From contig CAVYVI010000014.1 of assembly GCA_963771905.1 (NCBI GenBank), positions 372,001-436,000 on the forward strand: DNA of 64,000 nt, in the 5' to 3' direction. Each line of letters begins with the position of its first letter. Positions within the stretch are counted from its first letter, which is position 1. Positions 42,561 to 52,242 of the stretch are shown here, one piece after another. Origin of the DNA: Palsa-147 sp963771905. Lineage in GTDB: Bacteria > Acidobacteriota > Terriglobia > Acidiferrales > UBA7541. Both the position numbers and the translations under genes were made by a program. The notes beneath the pieces were generated by a model. It saw nothing but the letters and a program-made list of their open reading frames with translations. It was not told the DNA's origin and made no database searches.

Positions 42561-45500
42561 ATGCTAACCTCACGCAGGGATTTCATAAAGATAGCCACGA
42601 TAGGTGGCACTGCTGCGTCTGTCCTCGGATTCGATCTCAAACCTGCCTATGCGCAATTGCGCGAGTTGAAAATCGCGCGGGCGAAGGAGACGCGTTCGAC
42701 GTGCCCGTATTGCGCGGTGGGTTGCGGCGTGCTGATTTACACGATCGGCGATAACGCGAAGAACGTCACATCCCAGGTAATTCACGTCGAAGGCGACCCC
42801 GATCATCCGACAAACCGGGGTACGCTCTGCCCGAAAGGCTCTTCGCTCGAGCAGGATATGCTGAATCCGCGGCGGCTGACGAAAGCGCAGGTGCGCCGCC
42901 CGGGAGCGACGGATTGGGAAGACATTTCCTGGGACAAAGCGCTCAGTGAAATCGCACAACGAGTGAAGGAAACGCGGGACGCTACGTTCGTTGAGAAAGA
43001 CAAGAACGGAGTGACCGTCAACCGCTGCGAGGGAATTGCGTTTACCGGCGGCTGTACCGACACCAACGAGTTCAACTTTCTGGTCGTGAAGACCATGCGC
43101 AGCCTGGGGGTCTGCTACCTGGAAAACCAGGCCCGAGTTTGACACGGCCCCACGGTCTCAAGTTTGGGACCAACATTCGGACGCGGGGCGATGACCAACG
43201 GCTGGATCGACATCAAGAACACCGACATGATGCTGATCATGGGCGGGAACCCTGCCGAGTGCCATCCCTGCGGATTCAAGTGGGCGATGGAGGCGAAGCG
43301 GAATCGCAACGCCAAGCTGATTTCCGTCGATCCACGATTCACACGCACGTCTTCCACTGCAGACCTGTTCGTTCAAATACGCGCGGGAACCGATATTGCA
43401 TTTCTTGGCGGACTGATTCGTTACGCGATTGAGAACAACCGAATCGCGAAAGAATATTTGGTCAACTACACGAATGCGGCCTTCATCGTGAAGGAAGGGT
43501 TCAAGCTGCCGGAAGACGGATTGTATTCGGGATTTGATGCGGCGAGCGGAAGTTACGACAAAACGACGTGGAACTATCAGGAAGGCGGCGACCTGAGCGG
43601 GAAAGCGGACGCGGAGCATGCTGAAGCTCACGCGAATGGGTCACCGGCAGCGGCAACGGGACATTCTGCGCCGGTGCTTCTGCCTCCGAATGCGGCGTAC
43701 GACCTGACGCTGCAGCATCCGCGGTGCGTTTTTCAGTTGATGAAACGGCAATATTCGCGGTACACCCCGGAAACCGTCGAGCGAATTACCGGAATTCCGA
43801 AGGAACAGTACCTGAAGGCGGTAGACCTCTTCACGTCCGTGCGCAAAGACGGGGATATGAAGAAGGTCGCGACGATCATTTATGCGGTGGGCTGGACGCA
43901 GCACACGTTCGGGACGCAGATCATCCGAACCGCGGCGATGATCCAACTGCTGCTCGGCAACGTAGGACGAGCGGGCGGCGGCGTGAATGCGCTGCGCGGG
44001 CATTCGAATATTCAGGGCGCAACGGATATGGCCGGACTGTACGACAGCTTGCCGGGTTATTTGAAGGCGCCGATTCCGGCCGACGCGGACCTTGCCGCGT
44101 ATCTGAAACGCACCACGCCGACGGCTTCGAAACCCGCGCCGTTTGATTCGTGGAACTATTATTCGAACACGCCGAAGTTTTTTATTTCGCTGATGAAGGC
44201 GATGTACGGAGACGCGGCGACCAAGCAAAACGATTTTGCGTTCAATTACCTGCCGAAGGCCGACCGCGATTACTCCTGGACTCATATTTGGGACGACATG
44301 TACAACGGGAAGGTGAAAGGACTTTTCGCCTTCGGGATGAACGGCGTGATGATCGGTCCGAATACGAAGAAAAACATTGATGCGCTAAAGAGGGCGGATT
44401 GGCTCGTCGTCGGCGAAATCTATCCGGACGAAACCAGCGAGTTCTGGAGAGCTCCGGGAATTTCGAACGACGAGATGAAGAATATCAAGACTACCGTGTA
44501 TCGCCTGCCATGCGCCGGCTTCGCCGAAAAAGACGGCAGCATGACGAATTCGGCGCGCTGGGTGACGTGGAAGAACGCAGCCGTGCCGCCGCCGGGAAAT
44601 GCGCGTCTCGATCAAGATATCGTCGCGCAGATTTTTGTGCGCGTGCGCAATCTCTACAAGAAGGAAGGCGGCAAATTTCCGGATCCCGTGTTGAATCTCT
44701 CGTGGGCCTACGCCGACATAGAGCATCCGCCGCTCTCCCAGTTGGCCATGGAGATAAACGGGAAAGCCCTCGCCGATTTGAAGGACGAAAAGACCGGGCA
44801 GGAGATCAAAGCGGGGCAGCAGTTGCCCGGCTTTGCGTGGCTGAAAGACGACGGAACGACGATGTGCGGCAATTGGATCTACTCGGGAATGTGGACGGAA
44901 GCGGGCAATCAGTCTGCGCGCCGCGGCACCGACGATCCCTCGGGAATGGGCGTGTTTCAGGGCTGGGCGTGGTCGTGGCCCGCGAACCGCCGTGTGCTCT
45001 ATAACCGCGCTTCATGCGATGCAGATGGCAAGCCGTGGGACATATCGAGGAAGCAAGTCTGGTGGAATGAGGGCGCGCAGAAGTGGGTGGGCAACGATGT
45101 TCCGGACTTCAAGCCGGATTCGCATCCCAAGGAGCATCTCGGGCCATTCATCATGAATCCGGAAGGCGTGGGCCGGCTGTTCGCGCCGATAGGCGTGTTG
45201 GTGGATGGGCCGTTCCCGGAACATTACGAGCCGATGGAGAGCCCCATCAAGAACCCGCTGCATCCGGACCAGTCGAATAACCCGCTGGTGAAAAAATTCA
45301 CGACGCCGGATGACAAGCTTGGCACGCCGGATCAATATTCGATCGTTTGTACAACGTACCGGCTCACCGAGCAGTATCACTACTGGACGAAGAACAACCC
45401 GATGAACGTGCAGTTGATACCCGAGCCATTTGTGGAGATTCCGGTCGAGTTGGCGAACGATATCGGCGTATCCGGTTCCGAGAAGATCAAGGTGATCAGC

Positions 45501-45737
45501 GCACGCGGGACGTACATTGCGAAAGCGTTCGTGACGAAGCGAATCAAGCCGATGACGATTGATGGGAAGAAGGTTTATCAGATCGGCTTGCCGATTCATC
45601 AGGGCTTTCGCGGGATCGATGAGGACGAAGGCAGAAACGCGCGGACGCCGGCAAATTTGCTGACGCCGGCGGTGACTGATCCGAACGCGCATACACCGGA
45701 GTCGAAGGGCTTCCTCGTGAAAGTGGAAAAGGCATAG
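42561..45737 (+). CDS. fdnG: Formate dehydrogenase-N/O alpha subunit, selenoprotein
   Basis: 1058 aa if the in-frame TGA at 43140-43142 is read as selenocysteine (residue 194). Flanks are ENQARV-U-HGPTVSSLGPTFGRGAM, matching E. coli FdnG/FdoG. A twin-arginine signal (SRRDFIK) sends it to the periplasm. The 4Fe-4S motif is CPYCAVGC...LCPKGSS. A hairpin suited to a bacterial SECIS follows the UGA. It binds bis-MGD molybdenum or tungsten and oxidises formate to CO2. The beta, gamma and FdhE genes follow directly. Gene callers will split it at the TGA. Confidence 0.96.
43143..43171 (+). promoter_or_regulatory. Bacterial SECIS-like hairpin after the UGA
   Basis: GGTCTC (43154-43159) pairs with GGGACC (43166-43171) around loop AAGTTT that contains the G-U required in bacterial SECIS apical loops. 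The loop lies 17 nt after the UGA, within the known spacing for SelB-dependent insertion. Confidence 0.7.
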
Positions 45738-45747
45738 GGCGCTGAAC

Positions 45748-46644
45748 ATGAGCCAAGCGTCAACCGAGATTCGAGCGATTTCAGGGCACGCGGGTCCCGT
45801 TCCCGGAGCGGGGCTGAACCGTGAATTTCAAGTGTGCAAGCTGGTGGACACGAGCACATGCATCGGCTGCAAGGCTTGCGAGGTCGCGTGCCTGGAGTGG
45901 AATGGCTATACGTTCACCGAGACGACCTTCAACAATAGTTATCAGACGATGCCGGAGACGGCGTGGAATTACTGGAACCTGATCAAATTCAACGAGCACG
46001 AGCGCGAAGACGGCAGCATGATGCTGCTGATGCGCAAAGACCAGTGCATGCACTGCGAAGAACCCGGATGCCTCGCTGCGTGCCCCGCCGACGGAGCGAT
46101 CGTTCAATACGTCAACGGAATCGTCGATTTTCAGGAAGAACACTGCATCGGTTGCGGCTACTGCATGACGGGATGCCCGTTCAACATCCCGAAGTTCAGC
46201 CCGACGGCGCGGAAGGTTTTCAAGTGCACGCTGTGCAACGATCGCGTGACACAGGGACTGGAGCCTGCGTGCATCAAGGCTTGCCCGACCGGCTGCCTCC
46301 ATTTCGGCACCAAGAGTGAGATGAAGGATTTGGCGGAGCATCGTGCCGAGCAATTGCGCGAGGAATCGGGCTTCGCGGATGCGGGAGTTTACGATCCGTC
46401 GGGCGTCGGCGGGACGCATGTTATTTACGTGCTGCACGACGCGAAGAATCCGGAGTTGTATGGCGGATTGCCGAAAGATCCGCACATTCCGTATTCGGTG
46501 CGTTTGTGGAAAGGACCGCTGAAGTGGCTGGGAAATTTTGCGATGATCGGCGGGCTGGTGGGGCTGGCGTGGCACTACATGCGATTTGGTCCGAAGAAGG
46601 AAGAACCGATTCCGCCGGATAACGGGAACGGGAGGCGGCCATGA
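45748..46644 (+). CDS. fdnH: Formate dehydrogenase-N/O beta subunit (4x 4Fe-4S)
   Basis: A 298-aa electron-transfer subunit. Four Cys clusters are present: CIGCKACEVAC, CMHCEEPGCLAACP, CIGCGYCMTGCP and CTLCNDRV...CIKACP. These make a wire of four 4Fe-4S centres from the molybdenum site. A C-terminal transmembrane helix (WLGNFAMIGGLVGLAWHYM) anchors it facing the periplasm. It lies 10 bp after the alpha gene and its stop overlaps the gamma gene by 4 bp. Confidence 0.95.
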   Translation: MSQASTEIRAISGHAGPVPGAGLNREFQVCKLVDTSTCIGCKACEVACLEWNGYTFTETTFNNSYQTMPETAWNYWNLIKFNEHEREDGSMMLLMRKDQCMHCEEPGCLAACPADGAIVQYVNGIVDFQEEHCIGCGYCMTGCPFNIPKFSPTARKVFKCTLCNDRVTQGLEPACIKACPTGCLHFGTKSEMKDLAEHRAEQLREESGFADAGVYDPSGVGGTHVIYVLHDAKNPELYGGLPKDPHIPYSVRLWKGPLKWLGNFAMIGGLVGLAWHYMRFGPKKEEPIPPDNGNGRRP

Positions 46645-47315
46645 CGAGCAATGCGATATCGCACCCAACCGCCGCCGACCATAACGAGGAATTGATCCCG
46701 CGGTATTCGCTTGGCGAGCGCGCGAATCACTGGATCGGCGCCTTCAGCTACACATTTGCGCTGCTTACGGGACTGGCGTTCTGGTCTCCCTATCTCTACT
46801 GGCTGGCCGCGACGGTGGGCGGCGGACCGACGGCGCGATTCTTGCATCCGTGGTCCGGACTGATTTTTGCGGCGTCGGTGTTCTGGTCTTATAAAGAGTG
46901 GCGCCGGGACATGCAAGTGGACAACAGCGACCGCGCTTGGGGGAAGACGATACCCTACTACATACAGAATGAGGATGACAAACTACCTCCGGTGGGACGG
47001 TTCAACTTCGGGCAGAAACTTTTCTTCTGGGGAATTTTTTGGAGCGTGATCCTGCTGCTGCTATCCGGGGTGGCGTTGTGGTACACGGAAGCGCTGCCGT
47101 GGAGTTTGCGGTACGTGCGCTACGTGGCGATCCTGATCCACGCGAGCGTGGCGCTGATCACGATTGGGCTGTTCCTGATTCACGTGTACATGAGCGCGAT
47201 ACTGGAAGAGGGCAGCTTCGGCTCCATGATTCATGGGTACGTGACGCGCGCGTGGGCCTGGACGTTCCATCGCACCTGGTATGAAGAGATCAAAGGCGGA
47301 TCGCGATCCAAGTAA
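46641..47315 (+). CDS. fdnI: Formate dehydrogenase cytochrome b556 gamma subunit
   Basis: A 224-aa membrane protein with four helices that carries two b-type hemes and reduces quinone. RANHWIGAFSYTFALLTGLAFW starts the first helix with a heme-ligand His. FLHPWSGLIFAASVFW and YVAILIHASVALITIGLFLI carry further His ligands. A C-terminal HRTWYEEIKGG is typical. ATGA overlap with fdnH; its TAA shares one base with the fdhE ATG. Confidence 0.94.
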   Translation: MTSNAISHPTAADHNEELIPRYSLGERANHWIGAFSYTFALLTGLAFWSPYLYWLAATVGGGPTARFLHPWSGLIFAASVFWSYKEWRRDMQVDNSDRAWGKTIPYYIQNEDDKLPPVGRFNFGQKLFFWGIFWSVILLLLSGVALWYTEALPWSLRYVRYVAILIHASVALITIGLFLIHVYMSAILEEGSFGSMIHGYVTRAWAWTFHRTWYEEIKGGSRSK

Positions 47316-48130
47316 TGATCGAACGGGTGTGGGATCGGCGTATTCGCCGCGCTGATGAGCTTTCCCGCGAGTTCCCGGCATCGAGCGAAATCCTTACGTT
47401 TTACGCCGTTATTGCGAAATTCCAGCGCGATCTATATTCCCACTTCGTGTCATCACGAGCGCCGCAGCCGGTGTTGACCGGGAATGATTCCGTCCGGGGC
47501 CTGTTAGACACCGCTGCTTTCTTGCCGCGGTTTGCGGATTTCCTGGCGGTCGTCGAGTCTGCGGCGCCCGCTCCGCTCGCGGAATTTGCGAATGAAGTTC
47601 GCGGGCAGCAGGATTCCTGGGGGAGCCTGATTCAGAATTATTGGGAGAACGGCTGCCGCTTTGAGCCGGCAGCGGAAGAGCGGAGCGCGTTTTGCGCCCG
47701 CGCGTTCCTGCAGCCCTATGCCGAATATCTCGCCGGAAAGCTGCCGCGTCCTCCGGCATCGATGGCGGCCGTGCAGTGCTGTCCGGTGTGCCAATCCATG
47801 CCGCAGGCCGGGGTGTTGCGGCCTGAAGGCGATGGCGGACGGCGCTCGCTGGTTTGCTCGCTCTGCGCGACCGAATGGGATATCCGCCGGATCGTTTGCC
47901 CGTCATGTGGCGAAGAGGACGAAAAGAAACTCTGCGTGTACGTCGCAAAGGAGTTCGAGTACGTGCGCGTGGAAGCCTGCGACACTTGCAAGACCTACAT
48001 CGAGACAATCGATCTCACCAAGAACGGACACGCCATCCCGATCGTCGACGAGCTCACGTGCCTTCCGCTGGGCCTCTGGGCCGCCGAGCAGGGATATCAC
48101 AAGCTGCAGCGAAATCTCTTCGGCATGTAG
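47315..48130 (+). CDS. fdhE: Formate dehydrogenase accessory protein FdhE
   Basis: A 271-aa cytoplasmic protein needed to activate periplasmic formate dehydrogenases. The C-terminal half holds four Cys pairs that bind iron: CCPVCQSMP, CSLCATEW, CPSCGEED and CDTCKTYI. The ending VDELTCLPLGLWAAEQGY is characteristic. It starts in a TAATG junction with fdnI. No fdhD, selA, selB or selC is visible in this window. Confidence 0.93.
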   Translation: MIERVWDRRIRRADELSREFPASSEILTFYAVIAKFQRDLYSHFVSSRAPQPVLTGNDSVRGLLDTAAFLPRFADFLAVVESAAPAPLAEFANEVRGQQDSWGSLIQNYWENGCRFEPAAEERSAFCARAFLQPYAEYLAGKLPRPPASMAAVQCCPVCQSMPQAGVLRPEGDGGRRSLVCSLCATEWDIRRIVCPSCGEEDEKKLCVYVAKEFEYVRVEACDTCKTYIETIDLTKNGHAIPIVDELTCLPLGLWAAEQGYHKLQRNLFGM

Positions 48131-48172
48131 CTTTTTCCGCGAAATGGCGCTGACTGATACGGATTGGTCTGC

Positions 48173-49585
48173 TCATCGCATCGATCCCACGGGGCGAAGC
48201 CGCACGAAGACGACGAAGCCCAATGGGTGCTGGCCGTAGATGGCATCGAGCGATGAGGGCTTTCCGTAGAAGTTCGCTTGCGCGCCGAGAGCGGTTGAGA
48301 AATGTGGCAGAACTGGAAATTCGCGATCGTAGCCGGCGGTGTAGGCCTGAATGCGCGCGAAGAAATGCTCTTCGAATCCGGGAGGCAGTGGATTTTCTCC
48401 CAGAAGCAAGAGATTCGTCCGGTCGACGTTCTCGATGCGGGTCCAGACGGAGTTTCGCGCGCGAAAGTGAAGCGTGGATTCGAAGAGATAGCCGTTTAGG
48501 ACCTCGCCTGTCATCAAGGATCGCGTGCGGCCCCAGAGTGCGGTTGACGCCCAATTGCCGTTCTCCAGCGGGAGGTCGTAGCTGACGGAGGCCGTCATGC
48601 GGCGCTGGTCTTCGAGCGGGCTAATGGCCTCGGGACTGTGCAGGGTGCCGAGCGAGAATTGACCGCTCCAATTCGGTGCGGGACTCACGGTGAGCCGCGC
48701 CGACCAAGAATCGATCGCGCCGGACGCGATATTCCAGCGATTTTCGCCAGGCTCGCGTCCATGGAAGCCTGAAATTTCAGCGCGAACGATGCGGTAAGTG
48801 TAACCGAGGGTCACGACGCTATAGGAGATGTGCGTCGAATCCTGGAGGTGATGGCCGAGAGCGGCGATGGGATCTTCACTGGCGGAGGTGCGATGCGGAT
48901 ACGCAACGGGGCCGAGAGCGGGATCGCCAACGGGCGCCGCATAGAAGGAAAGCAGGCTGTTCGCGCCGAGCTGCCAATCGTAGAAGGCGGCGATTTCCAT
49001 GAAGAGATTATGGGGATGCTGGGCGTCGACAATGGGATTGCCGAAAGCCGTTTCGCCCTCCTGGAACAGCTCCGGATATTGGCGGCCGGTGACCGTGGCC
49101 GGTTCGAGGCTGAGCATGACGCGCGCGGTGAACGTGCCTGGCCCGGCGTGGCGCTGCGCCATGGGCATGAACCAGTTCGTCGAGAAAAACTTATCGGCGC
49201 CGCGCGGTCCGGTTTGCTGGATTTCGTTGGTGAAGATGTCGCCGTGAAACATGAAATCCCAGCCGCCGCGGCGGATCATCCACATCGGATGCGGCGTCGA
49301 TGCGGGCTCAACGTCGGTGCCGGAACTGCCGTGATGGACGATCGCGTCGAGGAGCGTTTTCGGATGCTCATGCGACATGGGCGCGCGGATTCCGGGAGCT
49401 TTGTCGCACATCGTGCCGCACGATGAATGACATGATGCGCGGCGATACTGCATGGCCGCGGAATCAGGACTTGGCGCGGTTTCGCCGGCCATTCGCGGGA
49501 CGCGGATGACCGTGGCTCCGAAGACGGACGCCGCGAGAAAGAACGTAGATAATGCGATAGCTGCCGTGCGCTGGCTGAAGGTCAT
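48173..49585 (-). CDS. Outer-membrane beta-barrel-like protein, unknown
   Basis: A 470-aa exported protein with signal peptide MTFSQRTAAIALSTFFLAAS. The early region has Cys, Met and His residues (CHSSCGTMCDK, HEHPKTLLDAIVHHG). The rest has alternating strands and ends FVVFVRLRPVGSMR, as in outer-membrane barrels. The Met/His motifs (TPHPMWMI, WFMPMAQRHAG) hint at metal contact but do not prove it. Convergent with the formate dehydrogenase operon. Confidence 0.65.
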   Translation of the reverse strand: MTFSQRTAAIALSTFFLAASVFGATVIRVPRMAGETAPSPDSAAMQYRRASCHSSCGTMCDKAPGIRAPMSHEHPKTLLDAIVHHGSSGTDVEPASTPHPMWMIRRGGWDFMFHGDIFTNEIQQTGPRGADKFFSTNWFMPMAQRHAGPGTFTARVMLSLEPATVTGRQYPELFQEGETAFGNPIVDAQHPHNLFMEIAAFYDWQLGANSLLSFYAAPVGDPALGPVAYPHRTSASEDPIAALGHHLQDSTHISYSVVTLGYTYRIVRAEISGFHGREPGENRWNIASGAIDSWSARLTVSPAPNWSGQFSLGTLHSPEAISPLEDQRRMTASVSYDLPLENGNWASTALWGRTRSLMTGEVLNGYLFESTLHFRARNSVWTRIENVDRTNLLLLGENPLPPGFEEHFFARIQAYTAGYDREFPVLPHFSTALGAQANFYGKPSSLDAIYGQHPLGFVVFVRLRPVGSMR

Positions 49586-49607
49586 TGCATTGTCGATTCA
49601 GGTGCGA

Positions 49608-50150
49608 TTATTTGTACTCCGGGTCCTGCGCGGTGGCCGCGCGGTTTTCGCGGGTAGCGCGAATGATGCCTGACTCGTCGGTGAAGAAATTCCGGTAGCC
49701 GTAATTTCCGGGCCGAGCGAGAAGCGTGAAACTCCGGATCGGAGCATCTTCGCGCACGAGAGCCGGAGCGTACTGGATGTCATAGCCAGCGCTTTGCGCC
49801 GACTGCGCGGCCGAGCGCGTCGCTTCGCCCAGGGCTTCGAGAGAGGCGGGATAGCCTCCGGTGGCGGAAGCGTAAGACGAGAGAGCGCTACGGACGGCCA
49901 CGATCGCAGCCACCGCGCTTTTCTCCGCTTCGGGCTGCGCTGTTTCCGGGCGCGGCGGAAGAACGAATAAAACGATAGCCCAGACGCACGCGATCAGAAT
50001 TCCCCAAATGACAAAGCTCCTCGCGAGTGCGCGCTTTTTCTTTGGCGCGACGATTTCTTCGACAGGCGGAGCCGTGAGATCGGCGCCACAATACGGACAG
50101 ACTTCGGTCGCTTGATTGAGAGGTTGTTCGCATTCCCGGCAGGTGTACAT
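49608..50150 (-). CDS. Zinc-ribbon membrane protein with pilin-like C-terminal domain
   Basis: A 180-aa protein from ATG 50150. N-terminal zinc ribbon (YTCRECEQPL, VCPYCGADL), one transmembrane helix (SFVIWGILIACVWAIVLFVL), and an outside domain. The latter looks like the globular part of pseudopilins: AVRSALSSYASATGGYPASL followed by GNYGYRNFFTDESG. No family name is certain. Probably an envelope protein; it sits between two other exported-protein genes. Confidence 0.65.
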   Translation of the reverse strand: MYTCRECEQPLNQATEVCPYCGADLTAPPVEEIVAPKKKRALARSFVIWGILIACVWAIVLFVLPPRPETAQPEAEKSAVAAIVAVRSALSSYASATGGYPASLEALGEATRSAAQSAQSAGYDIQYAPALVREDAPIRSFTLLARPGNYGYRNFFTDESGIIRATRENRAATAQDPEYK

Positions 50151-50234
50151 CAGATGTGCATCGTAGAAAGCGGCATGAGTGAAGTCAACTCGAAGAAGCC
50201 GCAGCCGGAAAAGCGCGGCGTACGGCGCGTGAAA

Positions 50235-50957
50235 TTAGGAAGCGTCCAGAACATGTCCGACGATGATGAGACCGAGCACGGCGGGACCGGGATTGGTCGC
50301 GGCGGCCGGCACTGCGGCTCGAAAATAGAGCACCCACAGATCGCCGTCGGCAACGTGAGTGACGACGGGAATCGTGACTGGTGCGGCGTCCGGCGGCAGG
50401 AGGCTCAGGACGAGTGGGTGAGTCGTGCCGGATGCTTTGCGGCTGTCGTCGAGGAGATCTTTGCCGAGGATAGGAGCGGGCGTGAGGTCAAGGGAAGCGG
50501 GAACGAGAAGAAGGAAATCTCGGTATGGCGAAACGCCGGCATGATTGGCGTCGATGGGCTGAATGTCGTAGCGAAGCGTGTAGACGCCCGGGCGAATGGC
50601 TTGATTGCGATAGTCGGCGGCGGTCCCGGCGATGCGAACGGCGCCGATGAGTGTTCCTTCTGAAAGCTGGCCGAAAGCGACCCCAGGTGCGCGATTGGTC
50701 GAAGACGCCGGCGGAATGTTTTGGCGAAGCCAGAGGGTGCCGAAGTGTCCGTCTGGGCCGGAAATGCGAAGGGCATCGGGAGCCATCGTTTCGCGGACTG
50801 CGGCGGTGAGTTCCTGTGGCGCGGAATCCTGGACGACATGCACCTTGTACCCGCTATCCGCGGCGCCAGTGTGATGGGCGCGGCCGATCAGGAAGGCCGC
50901 GCCAATCATGAGTGCCGCCGTGAGCAGGCGCCTCGCTTGAGACCAATGCGAACTCAT
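50235..50957 (-). CDS. Exported hypothetical protein, 240 aa
   Basis: Signal peptide RRLLTAALMIGAAFLIGRAH near the start, then a beta-rich domain with GTLWLRQNIPPAS and PGVYTLRYDIQPIDANHAG. The end VLGLIIVGHVLDAS is hydrophobic. I do not recognise the family. Its stop is 84 bp before the zinc-ribbon gene in the same direction. Confidence 0.65.
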   Translation of the reverse strand: MSSHWSQARRLLTAALMIGAAFLIGRAHHTGAADSGYKVHVVQDSAPQELTAAVRETMAPDALRISGPDGHFGTLWLRQNIPPASSTNRAPGVAFGQLSEGTLIGAVRIAGTAADYRNQAIRPGVYTLRYDIQPIDANHAGVSPYRDFLLLVPASLDLTPAPILGKDLLDDSRKASGTTHPLVLSLLPPDAAPVTIPVVTHVADGDLWVLYFRAAVPAAATNPGPAVLGLIIVGHVLDAS

Positions 50958-51299
50958 TCGGTTTGATCTCCGTGGCGATTTACCATGAGCAGGCCTCCTC
51001 GTGAGCGGCCTTCAGACGAATCAGATGCGCTGCGCGAGTCATTTCGCGCCGTGCCGGGGCGATTGCCGGCAAACCGTTTCGCACTTACTCATCTTATTCC
51101 GTTGGATGCAAGGAGTGCAATTTGGTTTGGACGGAAACACATTGGGCACGACGTATGACCCGCAATACTTTTCGACGCGCATCGCCGATTTCGCGCCATT
51201 TTGCCTCGGCGCACATTCGCTCCCTGCGGCCGGACAACTCCGCCGCGCTTGCGAGTATCATTACCACCGGGACTTCGAGCGGTTTCCCGAGCCTCACCT
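50958..51299. other. Intergenic region upstream of the sigma factor
   Basis: 342 bp between divergent genes. Open frames here lack protein-like composition. No clear promoter boxes are visible, though it must contain signals for both directions. Confidence 0.4.
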
Positions 51300-52187
51300 T
51301 TGCCGACACCACCTCGCTTCGCGCCTGAGCTGACGCCGACGGTCGGAGAACTCCACCGACGGGCGAACGTGCCTGAGGAATGGCATGTCTCGGTCGATGC
51401 TTTTCAAGTCGTGCTTGAACGCAGCGCCGGCTCCCGCTTTGCGGCGGCGCAACCCTCCGCGCGCGAAATCATGCGTTATGTCGAGGCGCTGAATCTGCGA
51501 GATCTGGCTCTGGCGTGCGCGTGCAGCGCTGGAAATCCCGCCGCCTGGGACGAATTCATCGCGCAATTTCGCCCCGAACTGTATCGCGCCGCGCGGGCCA
51601 TCGCCGGGGAGTCTTCGGGGCGCGACCTCGCGGATTCGCTTTACGCCGAGTTGTACGGCTTGGAAATGAAGGATGGGCGGCGGCGTTCGCTCTTCGATTA
51701 TTTTCACGGGCGAAGCAAGCTCGGTACGTGGCTGAGAGCGATTCTGGCGCAGCGGCATGTGAACGAAATCCGGCGCGGGCGTCGCACGGAGTCGCTTGAT
51801 GAACCGGAACGCGAAGAGCCGGCGGGGATGCCACAGGACGCCGTGCGCCTTCGCAATGATGCGGAGCCGGATCGCGCGCGCTATTTGTCGTTTCTGCAGA
51901 TTGCGCTGACGGATGCGCTTGCCGCGCTCGAACCGCGCGACCGGCTTCGTCTCGCCTACTATTACGTGGACGATCTCACACTCGCGCAAATCGGCCGGCT
52001 GCTGGGCGAACACGAAGCGACCGTTTCACGCAAGCTCGACCGCGTTCGGCGTGATTTGCGGCTGCAGGTGGATGCTGCGCTGCGCGAAAAAAAGCGCTTG
52101 AGCGAGGCGCAGTTGCGGCTTTGCTACGAATACGCAAAGGACGAATGGCCATTCGATCTGACGCGCGCGCTGACGAGGAAAGAATGA
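51300..52187 (+). CDS. Sigma-70 family (ECF-like) RNA polymerase sigma factor
   Basis: Region 2 spans about AWDEFIAQFRPELYRAARAI to SKLGTWLRAILAQRHVNEIRR; region 4 is LEPRDRLRLAYYYVDDLTLAQIGRLL with the helix-turn-helix, then HEATVSRKLDRVRRDL. The start is uncertain: TTG 51300 is proposed, GTG 51369 is possible. The next gene encodes a zinc-finger anti-sigma-type membrane protein, which should hold this factor at the membrane until a signal arrives. Confidence 0.82.
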   Translation: MPTPPRFAPELTPTVGELHRRANVPEEWHVSVDAFQVVLERSAGSRFAAAQPSAREIMRYVEALNLRDLALACACSAGNPAAWDEFIAQFRPELYRAARAIAGESSGRDLADSLYAELYGLEMKDGRRRSLFDYFHGRSKLGTWLRAILAQRHVNEIRRGRRTESLDEPEREEPAGMPQDAVRLRNDAEPDRARYLSFLQIALTDALAALEPRDRLRLAYYYVDDLTLAQIGRLLGEHEATVSRKLDRVRRDLRLQVDAALREKKRLSEAQLRLCYEYAKDEWPFDLTRALTRKE

Positions 52188-52242
52188 GCGACTTTGCCAT
52201 GCAAGAGAGTCGAGGAGTATCGTTCCAAGTGAGAGGGCAGAA

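Noticed and set aside
43140..43142. Nonsense mutation in formate dehydrogenase
   Set aside because: The frame is unchanged on both sides, flanking residues match the known selenocysteine site, and a SECIS-like hairpin follows.
51001..51333. 110-codon plus-strand frame before the sigma factor
   Set aside because: Cys/His/Arg-rich composition with no domain and no ribosome site; overlaps the probable sigma start out of frame.
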